Notes: a model not told the origin generated them from the sequence alone. A stretch of DNA of 64,000 bases from Haloplanus sp. HW8-1 (GCF_023703795.1 NZ_CP098518.1:3286001-3350000); one strand, 5' to 3'. Shown: positions 17,049-25,126, counted from the first letter of the stretch. Numbers and translations: made by a program.

Positions 17049-17303
17049 TCAGGCGGCCTCGATCCGCCACGTGGTCGCGCTCGTGTACGACCACTTCTCG
17101 ACGGAGAGGTCCGATGCCGACTCGCTGAGTTTGACCATCAGGGCGCCGATCTCCTTGGGCGAGAGATCGACCTCGTCCGCGATGAACTTGCTCTTGAAGT
17201 AGTGTTCACCGTCCTGGGCCTTCGAGAGCAGGTACTGCTTGAGCCGCTCCTCTTTGGACGCACTATCGTCGGAATCGGTGGAGGGGTCTGCGGTTGCGCT
17301 CAT
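17049..17303 (-). CDS. Small haloarchaeal protein, DUF7123-like
   Basis: 84 aa from ATG 17303. After an acidic Ser/Asp-rich stretch comes a helical domain with ERLKQYLLSKAQDGEHYFKSKFIADEVDLS (key part YFKSKFIADEV) and a strand-rich end KWSYTSATTWRIEAA. The pattern suggests a small winged-helix-like fold; I believe it is the family called DUF7123, widespread in Halobacteria. Function unknown. It has an unusually AT-rich upstream region with a TATA at 17341-17349. Confidence 0.8.
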   Translation of the reverse strand: MSATADPSTDSDDSASKEERLKQYLLSKAQDGEHYFKSKFIADEVDLSPKEIGALMVKLSESASDLSVEKWSYTSATTWRIEAA

Positions 17304-17517
17304 TGGTTGTCGCCTCGTCCATCCGTACACCCCGGAGGATGTTATAAAGGCAGGAACGTTCGGAGCAGTTCGGGCAGTTTTACCCATTTGGCCGACTTCA
17401 CGAAACGTTCAAGACGTTTTACGAACCTACGAGACATTTTACAAGCTATTCTGAGGATTTGTTTCTTTAATTTCTAGATGTATATAACTGCGGCCGACCG
17501 GGCGCCGATTCGGGGAT
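17304..17517. other. AT-rich intergenic region with three TTTTAC motifs
   Basis: This 214-base gap between the DUF7123-like start and the moaE end is much more AT-rich than its surroundings. On the minus strand it has TTTATAAC (17341-17349) near the DUF7123 start and a second TATATA (about 17481-17488). TTTTAC occurs at 17378-17383, 17417-17422 and 17437-17442; the last two are 20 bases apart. A long leader or regulator sites are possible. Confidence 0.6.
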
Positions 17518-18300
17518 TCAGGCCTTCTCGTGGATCCAGAACTCCTCGTCGACCGTGGATTCCTTCTTGAAGATGGGGACTTCGTCCTTGAGGCGGTTGA
17601 TGCCGTCCTCGACGGTCTCGAAGGCTTCCTCGCGGTGGCCCGCGAGCACGACGACGAACACGATATCTTCGCCCTCCTCGAGGACGCCGGTGCGGTGGTG
17701 CATCAGCACCTCGAACACGCCGTCACGCGCTTCGAGCTCCGATCGGATAGTCCGCATACGATCGGCGGCGACGCCCTCGTACTTCTCGAACTCCAGTTGA
17801 GTGGTCGGCGCGTCGTCCTCGGAGTCTTTCACCCGGACACGGCCGGTGAACGTGGCGATGGCACCCGACCGCTCCGCGAGCGGCGAGGTCTTCGCTCGCT
17901 CCACGAGGGATTCGAGCGTCACCCGCGGGTCGAGGTCGGCGACGAGGTCGTGGATGGCATCGAGGTCGGCGTCCTCGACGTCCGGAACCGCGAGACGGGG
18001 ATCCCCATACGGCTCGGCGTCGTCGATGGCGACCGTCGGGAGGTGCGCGTCGTCGAAGCCGACGGTGAGGGCGTGATCGTACTCCGGGGTCAACGAGTCG
18101 AGGAGGTCGTCGAGGGTCTCGCCGTCGCCGGCGCCGATCCACGACCCGTCCGCGGAGAGGCCGTAGGCCGCGCCGGCGTCGGTGTCGCGGGCGGCGGTCT
18201 CGGGGAGCGTCTCCACGGTCGCGACACGGCCGTCGAGTCGGGGGACGAGCCTGTCGGCCAGATCGACGGCTCCCGGGCCGACGATATTGAGCGTCTTCAT
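17518..18300 (-). CDS. moaE: Molybdopterin synthase catalytic subunit MoaE with an N-terminal extra domain
   Basis: 260 aa. Residues about 140-260 form MoaE: AIATFTGRVR, EFEKYEGVAADRM, LMHHRTGVLEEGEDIV (ends GVLEEGEDIVFV) and VPIFKKESTVDEEFW with the catalytic Lys pair. MoaE transfers sulfur into precursor Z to make molybdopterin. Residues 1-110 look like the MobB domain fused to MoaE in haloarchaea, but VGPGAVDLADRLV has no GKT/S, so this domain cannot be an ordinary P-loop GTPase. The TATA is not obvious. Confidence 0.88.
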   Translation of the reverse strand: MKTLNIVGPGAVDLADRLVPRLDGRVATVETLPETAARDTDAGAAYGLSADGSWIGAGDGETLDDLLDSLTPEYDHALTVGFDDAHLPTVAIDDAEPYGDPRLAVPDVEDADLDAIHDLVADLDPRVTLESLVERAKTSPLAERSGAIATFTGRVRVKDSEDDAPTTQLEFEKYEGVAADRMRTIRSELEARDGVFEVLMHHRTGVLEEGEDIVFVVVLAGHREEAFETVEDGINRLKDEVPIFKKESTVDEEFWIHEKA

Positions 18301-18387
18301 ACGTCGAGAAGCGGACGCGGACCCTTAACTGTGACCCGACGGGCCGGGACCACGCGGACGACTCACGCACGGTCGGCGGCTTGACAA

Positions 18388-18396
18388 CCCTTAAGC
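18388..18396 (+). promoter_or_regulatory. TATA-like element of the pyrH-lysS operon
   Basis: CCCTTAAGC lies about 30 bases before ATG 18422. Confidence 0.45.
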
Positions 18397-18421
18397 CGGC
18401 CTCGGGGCTACCCGATGGGTA

Positions 18422-19138
18422 ATGCGAGTCGTGATCTCCATCGGCGGGAGTGTCCTCGCCCCTGACCTCGACGCCGACCGCATCGCGGGCCACGCGTCGG
18501 CGGTCGAGGCGCTCCTCGACGAGGACTGCGAGGTCGGCGCGGTCGTCGGAGGTGGCGGCGTCGCCCGCGAGTACATCGGGACGGCGCGCTACCTCGGCGC
18601 CAACGAAGTACAGTTGGACCAGTTCGGCATCGACGTGACGCGGCTCAACGCCCGCCTGTTGATCGCGGCGCTGGACGGCCTCTCCGCGCCATCGCCGGCC
18701 CACGATTACGAGGAGGCCGGCGAGGCCCTGCGCCGTGGCGACGTCCCCGTGATGGGCGGGGTGATGCCCGGCCAGACCACCGACGCCGTGGCCGCGGCAC
18801 TCGCGGAGTACGTCGACGCCGACCTGCTGGTCTACGCGACGAGCGTCGACGGCGTGTTCAGCGCCGATCCCGCGAGCGACCCCGACGCGGAGCGGTACGG
18901 CCGGCTCACGGGCGCGGAGCTCGTCGACCTGATCGCGCCCATGAGCCGCGGCGCTGGCGCCTCGGCCCCGGTGGACCTGCTTGCGGCGAAGCTCATCGAG
19001 CGGTCGAAGATGCGGACGATCGTCCTCGACGGGACCGATCCCGACCGGATCGAGGCGGCCATCCTCCGGGGCGAACACACCGGAACCGACGTGGTGCCCG
19101 AGGGCTGTGAGACGGATCCGGACGGCTGGAACCGATGA
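18422..19138 (+). CDS. pyrH: UMP kinase
   Basis: 238 aa. VISIGGSVLAP, VVGGGGVAREYIG and MPGQTTDAVAAALAE are the archaeal UMP kinase (amino-acid-kinase fold) motifs; DLLVYATSVDGVFSADP binds the nucleotide. It phosphorylates UMP to UDP in pyrimidine synthesis. Its stop overlaps the lysS start (ATGA), so the two genes form one operon. Confidence 0.95.
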   Translation: MRVVISIGGSVLAPDLDADRIAGHASAVEALLDEDCEVGAVVGGGGVAREYIGTARYLGANEVQLDQFGIDVTRLNARLLIAALDGLSAPSPAHDYEEAGEALRRGDVPVMGGVMPGQTTDAVAAALAEYVDADLLVYATSVDGVFSADPASDPDAERYGRLTGAELVDLIAPMSRGAGASAPVDLLAAKLIERSKMRTIVLDGTDPDRIEAAILRGEHTGTDVVPEGCETDPDGWNR

Positions 19139-20739
19139 CCGACCACAACGCCTTCTGGGCCGACGACGTCGCCGACGAGATCGAGGCCCGGGACCCCGAC
19201 GAGCCGATCGTGATCAAGGGCGGCGTCTCCCCGTCCGGCGTCCCCCACCTCGGCCACTTCAACGAGATCATGCGCGGCTACTTCGTCGCGAGCGTCCTCC
19301 GGGAGCGGGGCCACGAAGTGCGACAGGTGTTCACCAGCGACGACCGCGATGCCCTGCGGGCGGTGCCGCGACGACTCGCCGACGGGAACTGGACCCTCGT
19401 CGGCCTCGGGGAGGTCGACGCCGGCGCGCTGGGACGCAACCTCGGCAAGCCCTACACGGACATCCCGGACCCGTTCGGCGAGAGCGACTCCTACGGCGCT
19501 CACTTCACCGACCTCCTGGCACGGAGCGCCGAGGCCGTCGGCGTCCCCGTCGAGATGGTGTCGAACACCGCCCTCTACGAGGCCGGCGAGTTCGAGGCGG
19601 TCACTCGCGAGGTGCTCGAAAAGCGGGACCTCGCCCGCGAGGTGCTCGCCGAGTATCAGGACGGCGTCGACGAGGACTACGTGCCCTTCATGCCCCAGTG
19701 TTCGGCGTGCGGACGGTTGACACAGGACGTCCGCGACGTCGACCTCGACGCCGGCGAGGTCGCGTACGTCTGCTCGGGGCTCGACGCCGGCGGCGACCAC
19801 ATCGACGGCTGTGGGAACGAGGGCGTCGCCACGCTGCGACAGGGAAAGTTGCCGTGGCGCTTCGAGTGGCCCGCCCAGTGGAAGGTCCTCGGCGTCGACT
19901 TCGAACCCTTCGGGAAGGACCACGCCGAGGGGTCGTGGCCGAGCGGCGAGGAGATCGCCCGCCGCGTGCTGGATGTTCGGCCGCCGGTCCCCATGACCTA
20001 CGAGTGGTTCACGCTCGACGGCGAACCCCTCTCCTCGTCGTCGGGCAACGTCGTCACCGTCGACGAGGTGCTCGACCTCCTCGAACCCGAGGTGTTGCGC
20101 TACTTCTTCGTGCGCAACCCGAAACGCGCCAAGGATTTCGACCGCGAGCGGATCGACCTGCTGGTCGACGAGTTCGACCGGTTCGAACGGGTCTACTTCG
20201 GCGAGGCCGACGATCCGGACCTGCAACCCCTGGCGGATCGGGCCTACCCGTTCCTCGTCGACGAGGTGCGGAAAGAGCGGGTTCGGCTGCCCTACACGTT
20301 CGCGGCGGTCCTCGGCATGACCGACGACCGCGACCTCCGGATCCGAATGGCGCGCAACCAGGGGTTCATCGACGACGACACGCCCGCGTGGGCGGTCGAG
20401 GCGGCGCTCGGCCGCGTCGAGCGCGCACGAACCTGGGCCGAACGGATGGACAACGCGTACAACTACCGCCTCCAGGCCGCGTTGCCAGAGACGGACTTCG
20501 ACGACGACACCGTCGCCGCGCTGGAAGACCTCGCGAACTTCGTGGCCGAGGGCCACGACGGCGAGGCGATACAGGGGCAGATGTACGAGATTCCACGCGA
20601 CCACGGGGTCGACGTCGGCGACTTCTTCGCCGCCGGCTACCGGCTCTTCTTCGACGACACCGAGGGCCCACGGCTCGGGGAGTTCCTCGGCGAACTCGAC
20701 GAGTCGTTCGTGGTGACGCGGCTCCGACGCGAGGGGTAG
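19135..20739 (+). CDS. lysS: Lysyl-tRNA synthetase, class I
   Basis: 534 aa. SPSGVPHLGHFNE carries the class I HIGH motif (HLGH) and PLSSSSGNVV the KMSKS-like loop. CSACGRLTQDV and the later GCGNEG belong to a zinc-binding insertion. EVLRYFFVRNPKRAKDF marks the archaeal class I LysRS helical domain. It charges tRNA-Lys; the class I form replaces the usual class II enzyme in many archaea. Length normal. Confidence 0.96.
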   Translation: MTDHNAFWADDVADEIEARDPDEPIVIKGGVSPSGVPHLGHFNEIMRGYFVASVLRERGHEVRQVFTSDDRDALRAVPRRLADGNWTLVGLGEVDAGALGRNLGKPYTDIPDPFGESDSYGAHFTDLLARSAEAVGVPVEMVSNTALYEAGEFEAVTREVLEKRDLAREVLAEYQDGVDEDYVPFMPQCSACGRLTQDVRDVDLDAGEVAYVCSGLDAGGDHIDGCGNEGVATLRQGKLPWRFEWPAQWKVLGVDFEPFGKDHAEGSWPSGEEIARRVLDVRPPVPMTYEWFTLDGEPLSSSSGNVVTVDEVLDLLEPEVLRYFFVRNPKRAKDFDRERIDLLVDEFDRFERVYFGEADDPDLQPLADRAYPFLVDEVRKERVRLPYTFAAVLGMTDDRDLRIRMARNQGFIDDDTPAWAVEAALGRVERARTWAERMDNAYNYRLQAALPETDFDDDTVAALEDLANFVAEGHDGEAIQGQMYEIPRDHGVDVGDFFAAGYRLFFDDTEGPRLGEFLGELDESFVVTRLRREG

Positions 20740-20749
20740 CCGATCGCGT

Positions 20750-21088
20750 TCAGTCCTGCCAGTCGGGGTCGGTCCGCGGCGGGCTGAAGACGTCGACGCC
20801 CTCGAACGGCTCGTCACTCCGGTTCTCGACGGCGTGTGGCACCTCGCCGGGGATGACGTAGGTGTCGCCGGCGCTCACGACGCGCTCCTCGCCGTCGACG
20901 ACGAACACGGCTTCGCCACGCGTCGCGAGGCCACCCTGTTCGTGTGGGTGGCTGTGTTCCGGCACCCTCGCACCGGGGTCGATGGTGTACCCCTGAACGC
21001 TCATCTCGTCGCCCGCGGCCAACTGGGAGAGGTGGACGTCGGGGACCGCTTCGGTCGTCTCGGCGTCGTCGCTGGATCGGATCTGCAT
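20750..21088 (-). CDS. Cupin-domain protein
   Basis: 112 aa from ATG 21088. One beta-barrel cupin: PEHSHPHEQGGLATRGEAVF holds the first metal-binding motif (HSHPHEQ ... E) and DTYVIPGEVPHAVEN the second (PxxxPH). It probably binds a divalent metal; the small-molecule ligand is unknown. It stands alone, convergent with lysS at a 10-base gap. Confidence 0.88.
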   Translation of the reverse strand: MQIRSSDDAETTEAVPDVHLSQLAAGDEMSVQGYTIDPGARVPEHSHPHEQGGLATRGEAVFVVDGEERVVSAGDTYVIPGEVPHAVENRSDEPFEGVDVFSPPRTDPDWQD

Positions 21089-21128
21089 GTGGCGCCCACG
21101 GTGTCCGGAGGGTATAAATCTCCGCCCC

Positions 21129-21476
21129 TCACCCGCCCACGACACCGATCGCGTCGCCCTCGCCCACCCCGTCGGCGGCGCCCGCGGGAAGTTCGATCAC
21201 CGTATCGGCCGTGGCGCGCCCCAGCCCGGTCCAGGCCGACAGGCGGGCGACGCGTTCGACTCGCCCGTCGCGAATCCAGAGAGCGTCGATGTCGAAGGGG
21301 ACGGCGACCATGTGGAGCGTCCGGGGAGTGGCGCCGTCGAAGGGAAAGACGAGGGCGTCGCCGGGGAACGAGCGGCGGAACATGAGACCGCGGGCCTTCG
21401 CGAGGAGGGTGTCGGCGACGGTCACGTCGGCGGCGAGGACCCGGTCGCCGTCGTCGCGGTGGACGACTCGCGTCAC
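21129..21476 (-). CDS. DUF192-family protein
   Basis: 115 aa from GTG 21476. LAADVTVADTLLAKARGLMFR, FPFDGATPRTLHMVAVPFDIDALWI (core HMVAVPFDIDALW) and ADTVIELPAG are DUF192 signatures; the family is a small beta-barrel of unknown function. The GTG overlaps the TAG of the upstream membrane gene by one base (TAGTG), so translation is probably coupled. No signal peptide is seen, unlike many bacterial members. Confidence 0.88.
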   Translation of the reverse strand: MTRVVHRDDGDRVLAADVTVADTLLAKARGLMFRRSFPGDALVFPFDGATPRTLHMVAVPFDIDALWIRDGRVERVARLSAWTGLGRATADTVIELPAGAADGVGEGDAIGVVGG

Positions 21477-22213
21477 TAGAGCCGTCCGGAGGCCGTCGCG
21501 TTCACCCGATCGGAGCGCGACGCGCCGGTCGAGGACTCGCCGATGGACTCGCTGATGGCGGTGAAGGCGGCGGCACCCGCGGCGGCCGTGGCCCCGGTGA
21601 CGACGACGCCGACGGCGAGTTCGACGACGGGAGAGAGCAGGGTTGTCAGCGTAGCGACGACGACCAGGGCGAGCGGAACGGCAGCGACGGCGAGTCCGAC
21701 GGCCGCGATCCGGGCGCGATTGCCGCGGGCCCGTTTCCACGTCCGGTCGACCGCTCGGCCGATCGGATCGCCGTCGGCGGCGACGGCGACGAACACCAGC
21801 GGCAGGTGGACGAGCACGACGAGGCCGGGCACGACGAGCGCCGCGAGGCCGAGTCCGGCTGCGACGACGCCGCCGACGGCGACGACGACGGCCCGCGCGT
21901 AGACCAGCACCGTCTCGATCGGCGTCTCACCGGCACCGAGCGCGTCGGCCTCGGGCGCGAACGACCGGACCAGCGCGGTCAACACGGCGACGCCGGCGAC
22001 GGTGGCGGCGGTGAGGCCGCCGACGGCCCCGAGCCCCGTGAGGGGAACCGTCAGGTAAGTCGTCCCGAGGCTCGACGCCAGCCCGGTGCGGGCGAGCAGC
22101 GTGTTGAGCGAGACGTTCCACGCGGCGTTGACGACGAACAACGTGACGACGAGTGCGGCGGTCCGGGGGCCAACGCCAACCCCGCGACCTGCGGACGAAT
22201 CCTGGAGGGTCAT
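21476..22213 (-). CDS. Haloarchaeal multi-pass membrane protein
   Basis: 245 aa with about five or six very hydrophobic Ala/Val-rich helices. AVDRTWKRARGNRARIA is a basic cytoplasmic loop also seen in haloarchaeal DUF4013/DUF7847-type proteins. No catalytic motif is visible; function unknown. It is coupled to the DUF192 gene. It is divergent from a lipoprotein gene at 22383 across a repeat-rich intergenic region. Confidence 0.7.
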   Translation of the reverse strand: MTLQDSSAGRGVGVGPRTAALVVTLFVVNAAWNVSLNTLLARTGLASSLGTTYLTVPLTGLGAVGGLTAATVAGVAVLTALVRSFAPEADALGAGETPIETVLVYARAVVVAVGGVVAAGLGLAALVVPGLVVLVHLPLVFVAVAADGDPIGRAVDRTWKRARGNRARIAAVGLAVAAVPLALVVVATLTTLLSPVVELAVGVVVTGATAAAGAAAFTAISESIGESSTGASRSDRVNATASGRL

Positions 22214-22382
22214 CGTGCGTGTCTGTGCGGCGACGACGACCTATATGTTTTTATCGAATTCTGATATGTGTCTGACGCACGTCGCACAGACCGTCTCGGA
22301 AGCGTGAAATCAGCTCGTTCGCGTCTCACGTGTGTCTGACAGCATCGATACGTTTTACTGATATGGACCCGGAGGGTCAGTC
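22214..22382. promoter_or_regulatory. Divergent promoter region with repeated TGTGTCTGAC
   Basis: 169 bases between divergent starts. A minus-strand TATA (ATAAAAACATATAG, 22242-22255) serves the membrane protein. TGTGTCTGAC occurs at 22267-22276 and 22331-22340. GTCTGTGCG (22222-22230) and GTCGCACAGAC (22281-22291) are partly complementary arms. TTTTACTGATATG near 22352-22364 could be the TATA for the lipoprotein gene. These may be binding sites for a shared regulator. Confidence 0.5.
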
Positions 22383-23345
22383 ATGGATCGACGTGCCTTC
22401 CTCGTCGCCCTGACCCCTCTCGCGGCCGGTTGCTTCGGCGGACAGCCGAGCGAATCGAACGCCACCGCGACGGCCACCTCCACCGGGACGCCCGAATCGA
22501 CGCCCACCGAGACGCCCGAACCGACCGCGACGCCGACGGCCACGGCCACGCCGGAGCCGGAGGCGTCCGAGGCGGCGGCGGAGTTGATAAGCACTGCACA
22601 GGGACAGCTCGCCGAGGCCGTCTACGTCTACACCGACGGCGTCACCGGCGACCTCATGTCGGTGACGGCCGACACGGAGTCGTTCAGGGCACGCGAGGTG
22701 CTCCTCCAACTCGACGGTATCCAGCGGACGCTCGTCGAGGCGGAGGCCGAGGCGACGACCGAGGACCAGCGGGAGACCATCGAGGCCATCGACGCCATGC
22801 AGCAGTTCCTCACACACTCGACCGACGCCCAGTCGTGGCTCATCGAGGGACACGACGCGCTCACCGAGGCGTACTCCCACATGGACGACGACGATCTGGG
22901 CGACGCGGAGGACGACGTCGAGCGGGTGAAGACCGCCGCCGATCAGGTCTCGGAACCGATCGAGGCCATCGGCGCCGAGACGGAGGAGTCGCCGGCGGCG
23001 GCCGTCGATGCCATCGACGCGGACGAGCACGGCGCGAAGGTGACCCAGTTGACCGACGAATCGGAGGTCCTCACCACCCTCGCCGACGACGCAGACGACA
23101 TCCGAAACGGCGTCACCCTGCTGTCGCGGGCACGCGACGAAATCGACGACGACCGGACCGATCGAGCCGCCGACACGGCCGATCGGGCCTACGACACGTT
23201 GAACGACGCCGAGGACCGCCTCGACGACCTCCTCGACGACTTCCCGGAGCGTGCCAGCGCCTTCGAGACCGTCGCCGAGGATCTGCGGTATCTCGCCTCG
23301 CGGAACGCGGACGACGCCGACAGCATCTACGAGCAGTACAACTGA
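22383..23345 (+). CDS. Predicted lipoprotein, helical acidic protein of unknown function
   Basis: 320 aa. The N-terminus MDRRAFLVALTPLAAGC has twin Arg plus a lipobox (LAAGC), so export and lipid anchoring via Cys17 are likely, possibly by the Tat route. A Thr/Pro/Ala linker (about residues 25-62) is probably glycosylated. The remaining 250 residues are highly acidic helices with heptad-like repeats and no recognised domain. It may form a surface helical bundle. Confidence 0.75.
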   Translation: MDRRAFLVALTPLAAGCFGGQPSESNATATATSTGTPESTPTETPEPTATPTATATPEPEASEAAAELISTAQGQLAEAVYVYTDGVTGDLMSVTADTESFRAREVLLQLDGIQRTLVEAEAEATTEDQRETIEAIDAMQQFLTHSTDAQSWLIEGHDALTEAYSHMDDDDLGDAEDDVERVKTAADQVSEPIEAIGAETEESPAAAVDAIDADEHGAKVTQLTDESEVLTTLADDADDIRNGVTLLSRARDEIDDDRTDRAADTADRAYDTLNDAEDRLDDLLDDFPERASAFETVAEDLRYLASRNADDADSIYEQYN

Positions 23346-23420
23346 AGCGGCGAATCCGGTGTCTCAAACGCGTCTTTGAATCAACGGAGGTTCTTTGCCT
23401 CGACGAGCGGAAGACGGGAT

Positions 23421-23630
23421 ATGGAGACGGACGACCGCGGCTGTCCGAAGTGTGGATCGGCCGAGACCGACGTGGGGAAGATCTCCACGACCGGCGGCGG
23501 CCTCAGCAAGATGTTCGACATCCAGACCAACTCCTTCCGGGTGGTGTCGTGTGTGAACTGTGGCTACTCGGAACTCTACCGCGACACCGGCTCGCGGGGG
23601 AGCGACATCGTCGACGTGTTCCTCGGGTGA
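23421..23630 (+). CDS. Zinc-ribbon protein, DUF2082-like
   Basis: 69 aa from ATG 23421. CPKCGS and CVNCGYSELY form two zinc knuckles about 35 residues apart, with GKISTTGGGLSKMFDIQ between them, matching a small nucleic-acid-binding Zn-ribbon family (DUF2082/COG3478). The next ORF begins directly after its stop, which suggests an operon. Confidence 0.85.
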   Translation: METDDRGCPKCGSAETDVGKISTTGGGLSKMFDIQTNSFRVVSCVNCGYSELYRDTGSRGSDIVDVFLG

Positions 23631-23828
23631 ATGGCCGGCGAGGGAGCGGTCGTCATCGTTCTCCTCCTCGGCCTCGGGGCACCGCTGGTGCTGTACGCCC
23701 TGGTCCGGGCGGAACACGAGGACCGCGAGGTGATGGATCGGGCGGCGGCCGAACGGGCCGCACGCCGGGACCTGTCGGACGAACGGGACGGCCAGCGGCG
23801 TGACCGGGGCCGGAACCGCGACCGCTGA
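23631..23828 (+). CDS. Small single-pass membrane protein
   Basis: 65 aa starting immediately after the TGA of the zinc-ribbon gene. One N-terminal helix (VVIVLLLGLGAPLVLYALV) is followed by a highly charged Arg/Glu/Asp tail. No family recognised. The tight spacing and good codon pattern in the first 45 codons support a real gene. Confidence 0.65.
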   Translation: MAGEGAVVIVLLLGLGAPLVLYALVRAEHEDREVMDRAAAERAARRDLSDERDGQRRDRGRNRDR

Positions 23829-23840
23829 CGGCGACACCCT

Positions 23841-23866
23841 ACTTATACCCCCCGAACCGGTTCGGG
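23841..23866 (+). promoter_or_regulatory. TATA box followed by a perfect 16-bp palindrome
   Basis: ACTTATA (23841-23847) is followed by CCCGAACCGGTTCGGG (23851-23866), a perfect palindrome. A palindrome directly after a TATA box is a classic repressor-operator position. It lies about 75 bases before the multicopper oxidase ATG and just before a 20-codon ORF at 23867. Farther on, GGGGG-TTTGT-CCCCC (23906-23920) could fold or act as a second promoter element. Confidence 0.6.
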
Positions 23867-23929
23867 ATGTGGCGACGCCGTTGCCGACCCGCGAGAACCG
23901 TCGAGGGGGGTTTGTCCCCCGCGGACTGA
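23867..23929 (+). CDS. Possible 20-residue leader peptide
   Basis: ATG directly after the 23851-23866 palindrome opens 20 codons (MWRRRCRPAR...LSPAD) ending TGA at 23929, 12 bases before the oxidase ATG. The ATG is 22-26 bases from the ACTTATA box, so a leaderless transcript could begin with it. There is no conservation evidence, and it may be chance. Confidence 0.25.
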   Translation: MWRRRCRPARTVEGGLSPAD

Positions 23930-23941
23930 CGCCTAGTCGTT

Positions 23942-25087
23942 ATGACGAAGCAAGTCGGTGCACCCGGAACGAAGCTCTCGCGTCGGCAGTTCATCGCGGC
24001 GACCGGAACGACGGGGGTGCTCGGCCTCGCCGGTTGTGCCGCGCCGACGAACGACCCCTCACGTGCGGACGCCGCGACGGCGGCCCAGCGGTCGGCCGGG
24101 TCGCTCCCGGCCGCGGCCAAGCCACAGGTCGTCGACGTGACCGAGCAGAGCAATCAGGTGACGCTACGGGCGGTCACTTCGACGCTGCCGGTCCACCCCG
24201 GTGACGCGATGGGCGGGCCGGTCGAGTTGCCGCGAGTCTGGGCGTGGCAGGCCGATGACCGTGCGCCGAGCGTGCCCGGGCCCATCATTCGGACGACCGA
24301 GGGGGAAGACGTCGAGGTGACCCTCGACAACACCGACGCCGACATGCCCCACACCGTCCACTTCCACGGCGTCCGCAAGACGTGGGAGAACGACGGCGTC
24401 CCGACGACGACGGGGATGACGGTGATGCCCGGCGAGAAACACACCTACGAGATCCCGGCGAACGTGCCCGGGACCCACCTCTACCACTGTCACTACCAGA
24501 CCCACCGGCACATCGACATGGGAATGTACGGGGTCTTTCGGGTCGATCCGAAGGGGTACGAACCGGCCGACCAGGAACTGTTCATGACGGTGAAAGAGTG
24601 GGATTCCCGGCTCAACCGGAAGATGGCGGGCGAGGACGTCAGCTACAGTCCCCGGAATCGCCAGCCCGACGTGTTCACCATCAACGGCCGCGCGGCGCCC
24701 CGAACCCTCCATCCGGAGGACGGCTCGCCGGTGCTCGTCTCGCAGGGCGACACCGTCAGGATACACTTCGCGAACAACGGCTACATGAACCACCCGATCC
24801 ACACCCATAACCACCGGTTTCGGGTGGTCGAGAAGGACGGATCACGGATTCCCGACGTCGCTCAGTACGAGGAGGACATCCTGAACATGGCCCCGGCCGA
24901 GCGCAAGACGATCGAGTTCGAGGCCGACGCCGACCCCGGCATCTACCTCATGCACTGTCACAAGGTCAGCCACGCGATGAACGGGAACTTCTACCCCGGT
25001 GGGATGGTCGGCGCCATCGTCTACGAGTCGGTGATGGACACGGATATCTTCGGCCAGTTGATGGAGTACGCGGGATACGAACCGTAG
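23942..25087 (+). CDS. Multicopper oxidase, two-domain type, Tat-exported lipoprotein
   Basis: 381 aa. SRRQFIAATGTTGVLGLAGC is a twin-arginine signal with a lipobox Cys, so it acts outside the cell. Domain 1 has HTVHFHG and HLYHCHYQTH; domain 2 has HPIHTHNHRF and LMHCHKVSH. These are type 2/3 and type 1 copper ligands. Two cupredoxin domains fit a trimeric laccase-like or nitrite-reductase-like enzyme. The substrate is unknown. A palindromic candidate operator lies upstream. Confidence 0.92.
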   Translation: MTKQVGAPGTKLSRRQFIAATGTTGVLGLAGCAAPTNDPSRADAATAAQRSAGSLPAAAKPQVVDVTEQSNQVTLRAVTSTLPVHPGDAMGGPVELPRVWAWQADDRAPSVPGPIIRTTEGEDVEVTLDNTDADMPHTVHFHGVRKTWENDGVPTTTGMTVMPGEKHTYEIPANVPGTHLYHCHYQTHRHIDMGMYGVFRVDPKGYEPADQELFMTVKEWDSRLNRKMAGEDVSYSPRNRQPDVFTINGRAAPRTLHPEDGSPVLVSQGDTVRIHFANNGYMNHPIHTHNHRFRVVEKDGSRIPDVAQYEEDILNMAPAERKTIEFEADADPGIYLMHCHKVSHAMNGNFYPGGMVGAIVYESVMDTDIFGQLMEYAGYEP

Positions 25088-25126
25088 TCGAACACGTTCA
25101 TATCCGTCGGGGCCGACCACTCCACC

